34,713 bases of DNA from Clostridiales bacterium. GTDB lineage: Bacteria > Bacillota > Clostridia > Peptostreptococcales > Acidaminobacteraceae. The first letter of the stretch is position 1; the number at the start of each line of letters is the position of its first letter. Under the pieces are notes generated by a model that saw nothing but the letters and a program-made list of their open reading frames with translations, was not told the origin of the DNA and ran no database searches. Shown here one piece after another: positions 7,376 through 14,138 of this stretch. The translations under genes were made by a program, and so were the position numbers. The stretch is from the NCBI GenBank assembly GCA_030446305.1, contig JASUSA010000038.1, positions 1 to 34,713 on the forward strand, read 5' to 3'.

Positions 7376-9178
7376 ATGAAAGTAAATAAAAAATGGTTAG
7401 CGGTTATCCTGTCAATTGTCTTAATCTTCTCAATGACAGCCTGCGGCAATACGGAAACACCTGCTGCAAGCATGGAAGTAACACCGAGTGCATCGGAGAC
7501 GACAGCGCCGGAAAGCACTGAAACACCAGAACCGGCCGAAGCGGCCTTTGACATGTCGGCATTGGTTGGCGCATATTATGACAATATGCCGGATCATATT
7601 TACAAAATCGCTCAGGCTGATTTTGTCGACATGGTAAAAGCCGGCGACGCGATGACAATTTTAGATATCCGAAGCGCTGAAGACTATGGCAAAGGTCATA
7701 TTGAAGGCGCCGTTAATATGCCGTGGGGAACGGCCATCAGCGACGGGCTCAGCAGTATTCCGACAGATAAACCAGTCTTCGTCTACTGCTATACAGGTCA
7801 GACTGCGGGTCAAGCGGTCATGACATTAAACCTTGCCGGATTTGATGCAAGAAGTGTCAACCTCGGATGGAACCTTGGCATTTCAAAAGTTGATGGTGTT
7901 GATGCCGTTACGACGACAGAAGCATCGACGCTGACAGCAGGTGCAACGACTATTGACGCCAATGTACAAAGTGCACTGGATGATTACTATGCAGGACTTG
8001 CTGCGGTTAGCGACACTAAATATAAAAATTACAAAGTTTCTGAAGACAGCTTAAAGGAAATGATAGATGCCGGTGATGACAGCATTTACATTCTCTCTGT
8101 CCGCAAAGCGGATGACTATGCGGCCGGTCATATTGCCGGTGCAGCAAACATTCCTTTTGGCAAAGCAATGGCAGCTGATTTTGATACACTACCAATGGAT
8201 AAAACCATTGTCGTGTACTGCTACACAGGTCAAACAGCAGGCCAAACAACGGCTGCGCTGAGACTCTTAGGCTATGATGCCGTATCGTTAAACGGCGGGA
8301 TGGGCAATGCAGCCAATGCACCAAGCGGCTGGGCAAACAAAGGTTATCCGGTTGTCAGCGAAGTAACAACTGGCATTGAAAAGCTCTATGCGGAAATGCC
8401 GGATCATATTTACAAAATAGCACAAGCTGATTTCATTGATATGGTCAAAGCGGGCGACGACATGACCATTGTCGACATCCGCAGTGCGGCAGATTATGAA
8501 GCTGGTCATGTAAAAGGCGCGGTCAACATGCCTTGGGGTGGAACGGCCATTGCAACAGAGATGGCAAAAATCCCAAATGACAAACCTGTCTTTGTTTACT
8601 GCTATACAGGTCAAACTGCAGGTCAGGCTGTCGTTGCCTTTAACCTTGCCGGGTTTGATGCAAGAAGTGTAAACCTTGGCTGGAACCTTGGCATTTCAAA
8701 AGTTGAAGGCGTTGATGAAGTCGTTGTTACCGATGCAACGACGTTAACCGATGAAGTGACCACCATTGCAACACCTGTCCAAGCTGCGATCTTAAGCTAC
8801 TATGAAGGTTTAGCAGCGGTAGCGGATACTACTTATAAAAACTATAAAATTTCAGAAGATAATCTGAAAGCCCTTGTAGATGCAGGTGATGACAGTATTG
8901 TCATCCTGTCTGTTAGAGGTGCTGATGATTATGCGGCAGGCCATATTGAAGGCGCTATTAACATCCCATTTGGCAAAGCGATGATTCCTGAGTTTGAAGC
9001 ACAGCTGCCAAAAGATAAAACCATTGTCGTATACTGCTACACAGGTCAAACAGCAGGTCAGGCAACCGCAGCACTAAGATTTTTAGGTTATGATGCCGTA
9101 TCGCTCAATGGCGGTATGGGAACAGCTGCCAATGCGCCAAGTGGCTGGGCTAACAAAGAATACCCTGTTGTTCAGTAA
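7376..9178 (+). CDS. Lipoprotein with four tandem rhodanese domains
   Basis: This is a 600-residue exported lipoprotein with lipobox SMTAC (Cys23) and a Pro/Thr/Ser/Glu-rich tether to about residue 57. Four rhodanese domains follow, each with the same active loop CYTGQT: Cys138, Cys282, Cys409 and Cys554. Domains 1 and 3 resemble each other (both contain MPDHIYKIAQADF), and domains 2 and 4 resemble each other (YKNYK..SED, GGMG.AANAPSGWANK). The layout is therefore ABAB, with a period of 270 residues. All four cysteines are retained, so all four domains could be active; the CxxGxT loop differs from the CKSSFR loop of the upstream lipoprotein. ATG at 7376 has GGGAGG nine bases upstream. The likely role is sulfane-sulfur handling outside the membrane; substrate unknown. 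Confidence 0.93.
   Translation: MKVNKKWLAVILSIVLIFSMTACGNTETPAASMEVTPSASETTAPESTETPEPAEAAFDMSALVGAYYDNMPDHIYKIAQADFVDMVKAGDAMTILDIRSAEDYGKGHIEGAVNMPWGTAISDGLSSIPTDKPVFVYCYTGQTAGQAVMTLNLAGFDARSVNLGWNLGISKVDGVDAVTTTEASTLTAGATTIDANVQSALDDYYAGLAAVSDTKYKNYKVSEDSLKEMIDAGDDSIYILSVRKADDYAAGHIAGAANIPFGKAMAADFDTLPMDKTIVVYCYTGQTAGQTTAALRLLGYDAVSLNGGMGNAANAPSGWANKGYPVVSEVTTGIEKLYAEMPDHIYKIAQADFIDMVKAGDDMTIVDIRSAADYEAGHVKGAVNMPWGGTAIATEMAKIPNDKPVFVYCYTGQTAGQAVVAFNLAGFDARSVNLGWNLGISKVEGVDEVVVTDATTLTDEVTTIATPVQAAILSYYEGLAAVADTTYKNYKISEDNLKALVDAGDDSIVILSVRGADDYAAGHIEGAINIPFGKAMIPEFEAQLPKDKTIVVYCYTGQTAGQATAALRFLGYDAVSLNGGMGTAANAPSGWANKEYPVVQ
7586..9175 (+). repeat. Internal 810-bp tandem duplication within the rhodanese gene
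   Basis: Two head-to-tail units begin at 7586 and 8396, each opening with ATGCCGGATCATATTTACAA. Each unit encodes a rhodanese pair. The units are clearly homologous at DNA level but have diverged, mostly at third positions, and domain 3 has one extra residue (GGT versus GT after MPW). Confidence 0.9.
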
Positions 9179-9246
9179 GATGAAATGGATGAATGAAAAA
9201 TAAGCATCAACGGGAAATACAATAATTGAAGGCATAAAATGTGATG

Positions 9247-9292
9247 GGGAGGCGGGTTTCGTTATATAATAACGGTAGCCCCCTTCCTTTTA
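9247..9292 (+). terminator. Rho-independent terminator after the rhodanese operon
   Basis: CGTTAT (9260-9265) pairs with ATAACG (9269-9274). The outer arm pairs GGGAGG and GGG (9247-9256) with CCC CC TTCC (9279-9287), with a bulged C and a small internal loop. The sequence TTTTAT follows. It lies 69 bases after the stop codon at 9178. Confidence 0.65.
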
Positions 9293-9315
9293 TGATTCTA
9301 AGAAGGAATGCTGCC

Positions 9316-9443
9316 AAAAACCGGATACTTTTATAGAAGGAAGCTGATGAATGCAGCTACAGGATAGATGCGACTAAAGACCGTAAACTTCTAAAAACAG
9401 TAAACTTCCAAAGACTGAACACTTCTAAAGACTGTACACTGTT
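9316..9443 (+). repeat. Tandem 17-bp direct repeats (four contiguous, one diverged outlier)
   Basis: Four adjoining 17-base units lie at 9376-9392, 9393-9409, 9410-9426 and 9427-9443, with approximate consensus AAAGACTGTAAACTTCT. A further unit (AAAAACCGGATACTTTT, 9316-9332) matches the first at about 13 of 17 positions. They fill most of the 343-bp gap before the aminotransferase gene, which otherwise holds only the terminator. Function unknown; they could be protein-binding sites or a neutral tandem repeat. Confidence 0.75.
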
Positions 9444-9521
9444 TGAACTGTTACGATGGACTGTTTGTGATGGGGGCAATCTATCTTGGATAAGCACCAG
9501 AAAGCGCTAAGAGGAAAATGA

Positions 9522-10655
9522 ATGCGAGGCAAAATGATACCCTACCATATACCTTATATGCCAAAACAAGAAGTAGTTTTAGATGCGGCAACACTTGCGG
9601 CGGCAAAACAATATGATGCAGCGACACTGTTTGATGGCATACCGCTGTACCGGAACATGGCATCGCGAATGCTGTTGACGCATTCTGCAGCAGCGGCACT
9701 TGAGATGATGGCGATGATGGCCGACATACAGCCGGGGGATGAGATTATTCTGCCCGCTTTTACATATGTGGCGACGGCAAATGCCTTTGCCAGACAGGGT
9801 GCCGTGCTCAGGTTCGCCGATATTGAAATGGAGACGCTTAATATAGATCCGCTGTCAGTTGAAGCGCTGATGACGGAAAGAACACGTGCCATCATACCGA
9901 TCCATTACGGCGGTATTGCTGCGGATCTTGAACGTCTTCAAAAGCTGCAGAGCGAGCATTGTCTCTTGCTTGAAGATGCCGCACACACATTGGGTGCAAC
10001 CTATAGTGGGCAGGCACTGGGCAGCTTTGGCGATATGAGCTGCATCAGCTTCCATGAGAGTAAAAATATAACCAGTGCAGGAAATGGCGGTGCCTTGATT
10101 GTCAAAGCGGCTCAAAACATGCGCGAGGCAGAAGAAATCCTTTATCAGGGAACGGACCGCGAGGCATTTATGCGCGGAGAAATTTTGAGATACCACTGGC
10201 AGCGGCTTGGCAGTGCCTTTGAAATGGGTTTGGCTGCAAAGGCTTTTCTCAAAGCGGCCATTGGCGATATGGAAGTGGTAACAGAACATCGGCGTGAACT
10301 TTGGTGGCGCTATCATCATGCACTTATGCCGCTTTTAAAACGAGAGCATTTAAAACTTGCCGTGTGTCCGGATATCGCGGAGACCAATGGGCATATCTTT
10401 TATATATGCCTTAATACTGTCGAAACACGTGAAGCGCTAATCACCTATCTTTTCTCAAAGGGTATCGAAGCGCGGACGCATTACGAACCGCTTCATCTAA
10501 GTCGATTTGGCATTGGCGTCAGCGGTAAAAAGTTGGTATTGCCCAATACTGAGATGGTGGGCAGGACGTTGTTGAGACTGCCAATTTATGCTGAAATGAC
10601 AGACTGCTTGCAAGATGAAGTCATTGATGCACTTTTTGAGTTTTTTAAGCGCTAA
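9522..10655 (+). CDS. wecE: DegT/DnrJ/EryC1/StrS sugar aminotransferase (WecE/RffA-like)
   Basis: This 377-residue PLP-dependent aminotransferase belongs to the nucleotide-sugar family. GDEIILPAFTYVATANAFARQG is the family's substrate/PLP loop, EDAAHTLGATYSG carries the PLP-contacting Asp, and SFHESKNITSAGNGGAL contains the Schiff-base lysine. That last block closely resembles the WecE/RffA form (HETKN..GEGGAL). WecE converts dTDP-4-keto-6-deoxyglucose to dTDP-4-amino-4,6-dideoxygalactose using glutamate. Length also fits E. coli WecE (376). The ATG at 9522 has AGAGG seven bases upstream; ATG at 9534 (MIPYHIP, closer to the WecE N-terminus) is a real alternative. It probably supplies an amino sugar for envelope glycans together with the glycosyltransferases at 2408-6152. 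The exact substrate is inferred. Confidence 0.87.
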   Translation: MRGKMIPYHIPYMPKQEVVLDAATLAAAKQYDAATLFDGIPLYRNMASRMLLTHSAAAALEMMAMMADIQPGDEIILPAFTYVATANAFARQGAVLRFADIEMETLNIDPLSVEALMTERTRAIIPIHYGGIAADLERLQKLQSEHCLLLEDAAHTLGATYSGQALGSFGDMSCISFHESKNITSAGNGGALIVKAAQNMREAEEILYQGTDREAFMRGEILRYHWQRLGSAFEMGLAAKAFLKAAIGDMEVVTEHRRELWWRYHHALMPLLKREHLKLAVCPDIAETNGHIFYICLNTVETREALITYLFSKGIEARTHYEPLHLSRFGIGVSGKKLVLPNTEMVGRTLLRLPIYAEMTDCLQDEVIDALFEFFKR

Positions 10656-10660
10656 AGCAA

Positions 10661-10690
10661 TTGCATTTTCCTTTGTAATATGTGTAAAAT
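10661..10690 (+). promoter_or_regulatory. Candidate promoter for the diguanylate cyclase
   Basis: TTGCAT (10661-10666) is followed after 18 bases by TAAAAT (10685-10690). It begins right after the aminotransferase stop codon and lies 38 bases upstream of the cyclase ATG. Both hexamers match consensus at four or five of six positions. Confidence 0.45.
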
Positions 10691-10727
10691 AGAGTATATT
10701 AGGGAACATTTCAGAAAGGAAGGCATC

Positions 10728-12167
10728 ATGCGCGACAACAAGGGGTGGTTTTACGATAGCAGGCGTACACTGATGATTATTGCTCTGGTCATTATCATTG
10801 GTGTTATCAGCATCTCCTATGTGGGGTATTCAAGCTATGGGAGCATTATTCGAGATGATATTCGCAACATATCAAAATTAACGTCAACCAATATTTATTC
10901 TGAAATTGACAATGAACTGACAAAACCGATTTTTGTCAGTCTTACCATGGCAAATGACCAATTTGTAAAACATTGGATTTACAATGAATCCGATGATACC
11001 GAGTCGGAAATAACTAATTATCTAGAAGGGATCAGAGAAAAATACAATTACCATTCTGTCTTTCTCGTCTCCAGCCAAACAAAGCGCTATTATCATTACA
11101 ATGGCTATTTTAAGACAATTTTGCCAGATGATGATCACGATCAATGGTATTATGATTTTCTGGCACAACCTGAAAGTTATATCCTCGACGTAGATCAGGA
11201 CGAAGTTGACAATCACTTACTGACCATATTTATTAACTGTAAGATACTTGATGATTATGACAATGTCATTGGTGTCACAGGTGTCGGCGTTGAAATGGAT
11301 TATGTGCAGGATATGCTGGAGACTTTTGAAGACACCTACAAGCTGGAAGCCTTTTTAGTCGATGAAAATGGTTTAGTGCAAGCGCATACCAATGGTGCAA
11401 TGATTGAAACGCGCAACATTGGCAATGAAGCGCTCTACCGAGATCTCGGCAGTACATTCTACCGAAGGGATCAGGATCTCAATATTTTTCATCTGGACAA
11501 AGATGGACAGGAACAGTATGTCATTTCACATTATATTGATGAACTGGACTGGTATCTCGTGGTGCGAAAGGATACTGCTCAGCTCAGCAATTCTTTTGGC
11601 CGTCAAATAAAACTTGATGTGGGCATTACACTGATGATTTTAATCATTGTCATTGGCGCCGTCTATAAAATCATCGTTGCGCATCAGCGTGAAATTCATA
11701 AGCTGGCAATGACGGATACGCTTACAGGCCTTGCCAATCGACGTTATTTTGACGAGCGACTGGCTCGGGATCTGACGCGAACCGAATCACAGTGGTGCCT
11801 GTTTGTCATCGACATTGACGGGTTTAAACGCGTTAACGATGTCTACGGCCATCTGCAGGGCGATAAGGTACTCGTGCATACGGCAGAATTATGTCAAAAT
11901 TGCATGCCGGATGTCAGCTTGGCCAGATGGGGTGGCGATGAATTTTCAGGAATTGCAAGAGGGACGTGTGATGATGTTTTCAAAATGCTTGAAACCTATC
12001 GCAAAGCAGTTGAAGACGATGCGGCACTCCAATCATTTGGCGTGACCGTCAGTGTTGGTGTAACGGCTGCTGTGGCCACGGATACGGCTGACAGTATTGT
12101 TAAACGGGCTGATCAAGCGCTCTATCGTTCAAAATCTACAGGGCGAAATCGCATTACCGAGGGTTAA
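10728..12167 (+). CDS. Membrane diguanylate cyclase with dCache sensor domain
   Basis: This 479-residue inner-membrane protein makes c-di-GMP. A membrane segment (about 14-36) precedes an extracytoplasmic domain of about 260 residues with dCache features, including DDDHDQWYYDFLAQPESY and GVTGVGVEMDYVQDM. The second membrane segment is at about 300-320. The GGDEF domain follows: MTDTLTGLANRRYFDERL, DIDGFKRVNDVYGH, and an intact ARWGGDEF (GGDEF from residue 402), ending with ADQALYRSKSTGRNRI. The RxxD inhibitory site is not present at the usual place (the residues read CMPD), so product feedback there is unlikely. ATG at 10728 has AAGGAAGG closely upstream. The ligand is probably a small metabolite such as an amino acid, as for many dCache domains. 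Confidence 0.93.
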   Translation: MRDNKGWFYDSRRTLMIIALVIIIGVISISYVGYSSYGSIIRDDIRNISKLTSTNIYSEIDNELTKPIFVSLTMANDQFVKHWIYNESDDTESEITNYLEGIREKYNYHSVFLVSSQTKRYYHYNGYFKTILPDDDHDQWYYDFLAQPESYILDVDQDEVDNHLLTIFINCKILDDYDNVIGVTGVGVEMDYVQDMLETFEDTYKLEAFLVDENGLVQAHTNGAMIETRNIGNEALYRDLGSTFYRRDQDLNIFHLDKDGQEQYVISHYIDELDWYLVVRKDTAQLSNSFGRQIKLDVGITLMILIIVIGAVYKIIVAHQREIHKLAMTDTLTGLANRRYFDERLARDLTRTESQWCLFVIDIDGFKRVNDVYGHLQGDKVLVHTAELCQNCMPDVSLARWGGDEFSGIARGTCDDVFKMLETYRKAVEDDAALQSFGVTVSVGVTAAVATDTADSIVKRADQALYRSKSTGRNRITEG

Positions 12168-12258
12168 GGCATCACTATGTATTAGCAAGTTAATCAATGA
12201 CTTAAAACGAGAATGACATTTTCTAAATTGACAAAAAGTGAATGCAAACAATATAAAA

Positions 12259-12295
12259 CGAAAAAAAACGAGTATATTTTGCTCGTTTTTTTTCG
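12259..12295 (+). terminator. Rho-independent terminator after the diguanylate cyclase
   Basis: A perfect 14-bp stem pairs CGAAAAAAAACGAG (12259-12272) with CTCGTTTTTTTTCG (12282-12295). An outer TGCAAAC/GTTTGCA extends it. The T run makes it a strong terminator for the plus strand, and the A run allows the minus strand too. Confidence 0.85.
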
Positions 12296-12322
12296 TTTGC
12301 ATAAGCGGCTATAGCGCTCTCA

Positions 12323-12351
12323 TTGACAGCTTTATAAATTTTGGCATTAAT
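12323..12351 (+). promoter_or_regulatory. Candidate promoter for the EIICB gene
   Basis: A perfect TTGACA (12323-12328) is followed by a 17-base spacer and ATTAAT (12346-12351, four of six). It would give a leader of about 170 bases before the ATG at 12529. No catabolite-response element of the usual form was seen. The rest of the gap 12296-12528 holds no supported gene, apart from the 14-bp repeat next to the RBS. Confidence 0.45.
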
Positions 12352-12480
12352 CGCAGATGACAAAACTAATGGTCTTTCATTTGAAATTGCACAGAATCGA
12401 GAACATAATCTAATTGTAAACAGTCTAGACTTCATTTGACCGACAGCTAAGGTCAAAATCAATGGCAAGGTATTCATGAA

Positions 12481-12508
12481 CTTGAATGAAAAATCTTGAA
12501 TGAAAAAT
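12481..12508 (+). repeat. Perfect 14-bp tandem duplication upstream of EIICB
   Basis: CTTGAATGAAAAAT occurs twice without a gap (12481-12494 and 12495-12508), ending five bases before the AAGGGGG ribosome binding site (12513-12519). It could be a recent slippage duplication or a paired regulator site. Confidence 0.8.
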
Positions 12509-12528
12509 AATGAAGGGGGCAGAACAAA

Positions 12529-13914
12529 ATGGATCATGTTTCAAAACCAAACAAATCCGGTAAAGAAAATGTTCAAAGGTTTGGTCGATTTTTAAGCGGT
12601 ATGGTAATGCCGAATTTAGGTGCTTTTATCGCTTGGGGTATTATAACAACACTTTTTATTGCAACGGGCTGGATGCCGAATGAACGATTGGCAACATTAG
12701 TCGGTCCAATGATTACTTACTTATTGCCGCTGTTAATCGGTTACACGGGTGGTAAACTCGTAGCGGATGTCAGAGGCGGTGTCGTCGGTGCGGTTGCGAC
12801 GATGGGCGTCATTGTCGGTGCAGACATTCCAATGTTTATGGGCGCCATGATCATGGGGCCGCTTGGCGGGTATGTCATTAAAAAATTTGACGGTTTAGTG
12901 GAAGGCAAAATTACAGCGGGATTTGAAATGCTCGTTGCGAACTTTTCAGCCGGCATCTTGGGGATGCTCGTTTCATTGTTAGGTTTTTATGCGATCGGAC
13001 CAGTCGTGCTTGCACTCAACAACGTATTGAAGACAGGCGTTGAAGCGATCGTCGCAGCCAATTTGCTGCCGTTTACCTCTATCTTTATTGAACCGGGCAA
13101 AATATTGTTCCTGAATAATGCGATCAATCACGGCATCTTAGGACCTTTGGGCATTCAGCAAGCCACCGAAACGGGCAAATCAATCTTCTTCCTGCTCGAG
13201 ACTAATCCAGGCCCGGGTCTTGGCGTTCTCTTGGCATACTGGTTCTTTTCAAAAGGCATGGTTAAAGAATCGGCACCGAGTGCGATTATCATTCATTTCT
13301 TAGGCGGCATACACGAAATTTACTTTCCCTATGTACTGATGTATCCAGTGCTGATCCTCGCTGTTATCGCAGGCGGCATGAGCGGCGTCCTGACCTTTAC
13401 CATTTTCGGAGCGGGTCTCATTGCAACGCCATCGCCAGGTAGTATCCTCGCCGTTTTGGCAATGACGCCAAAGGGCAGCTTTATTGCAGTAATATTGGGT
13501 GTTATTGTTTCGACAGCAGTTTCGTTCGTCGTCGCGGCATTTTTCTTGAAACGCAAAAACTTCAACAGCGAAGATGACAGTCTATCAAAAGCACAGGCGG
13601 CAATGAAAGAAATGAAAGCCTCGTCAAAAGGGGTAAAAACCGTTAAGAAAATTGTCGTCGCCTGTGATGCAGGTATGGGATCAAGTGCCATGGGAGCGAC
13701 CACGCTCCGCAAGAAAGTTCAAAAGGCGGGACTTGCAATTGAAGTCATCAATACTTCCCTTGAAAATATTCCAAGCGACGCAGATATTGTCATTACGCAC
13801 AAGACGCTTGCCGAACGTGCAAAAGAGTACAATGCAACAGCAGAGCTCATTGCCATCGAACAATTTGTCGGGAACCCGCTCTATGACGAACTCGTTGAGC
13901 GCTTAAAAAAATAA
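12529..13914 (+). CDS. mtlA: Mannitol PTS transporter, EIICB subunit
   Basis: This 461-residue protein imports and phosphorylates mannitol to mannitol 1-phosphate. The EIIC membrane domain (about 15-345) matches MtlA closely: RFLSGMVMPNLGAFIAWGII, NNAINHGILGPLGIQQ, LLETNPGPGLGVLLAYWFF and the signature GGIHEIYFPYV. The EIIB domain (about 370-461) carries VACDAGMGSSAMG with phosphoryl Cys379. There is no EIIA domain, unlike E. coli MtlA, so EIIA must come in trans; the EIICBA gene downstream can supply it. ATG at 12529 has AAGGGGG nine bases upstream. It ends at a hairpin, and the MtlR-type regulator gene follows. The sequence is nearer to orthodox MtlA than the second transporter, so mannitol is the best substrate call. 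Confidence 0.93.
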   Translation: MDHVSKPNKSGKENVQRFGRFLSGMVMPNLGAFIAWGIITTLFIATGWMPNERLATLVGPMITYLLPLLIGYTGGKLVADVRGGVVGAVATMGVIVGADIPMFMGAMIMGPLGGYVIKKFDGLVEGKITAGFEMLVANFSAGILGMLVSLLGFYAIGPVVLALNNVLKTGVEAIVAANLLPFTSIFIEPGKILFLNNAINHGILGPLGIQQATETGKSIFFLLETNPGPGLGVLLAYWFFSKGMVKESAPSAIIIHFLGGIHEIYFPYVLMYPVLILAVIAGGMSGVLTFTIFGAGLIATPSPGSILAVLAMTPKGSFIAVILGVIVSTAVSFVVAAFFLKRKNFNSEDDSLSKAQAAMKEMKASSKGVKTVKKIVVACDAGMGSSAMGATTLRKKVQKAGLAIEVINTSLENIPSDADIVITHKTLAERAKEYNATAELIAIEQFVGNPLYDELVERLKK

Positions 13915-13922
13915 ATATTGGC

Positions 13923-13957
13923 GAAACAGTGAGGCCAATGCTTCACTGTTTCATTTC
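13923..13957 (+). terminator. Hairpin after the EIICB gene (probable terminator)
   Basis: A perfect 10-bp stem pairs GAAACAGTGA (13923-13932) with TCACTGTTTC (13943-13952), followed by ATTTC. The T-tract is short, so termination may be partial. It starts nine bases after the stop codon. Confidence 0.55.
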
Positions 13958-14064
13958 AGCATCTGTTAATGGCCCCTCTGTTGATTTGACATTCTTCAAT
14001 TATGGCACTAAATGGCGATGACAGCATACAGGAAGTTTGTTGTATAGAATTGGCATATGTGGGA

Positions 14065-14070
14065 TATAAT
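14065..14070 (+). promoter_or_regulatory. Candidate -10 box for the regulator/PTS operon
   Basis: TATAAT sits 68 bases before the chosen start of the MtlR-like gene. No good -35 lies 16-18 bases upstream, which would fit a weak or activator-dependent promoter. Confidence 0.4.
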
Positions 14071-14138
14071 AAGAGTGAACAACTGTCAGAAAATTCAATT
14101 CTTAAAAATTGTCTGCGATAAATCGTGTGGAGGATGCT

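Noticed and set aside
9376..9443. CRISPR array
   Set aside because: The units are contiguous 17-mers with no unique spacers, are degenerate, and no cas gene is near.
12223..12537. A 104-codon antisense frame between the diguanylate cyclase and the EIICB gene
   Set aside because: It has no ribosome binding site at its first or inner Met codons, its 3' end is encoded by the terminator hairpin, and it matches no family I recognise.
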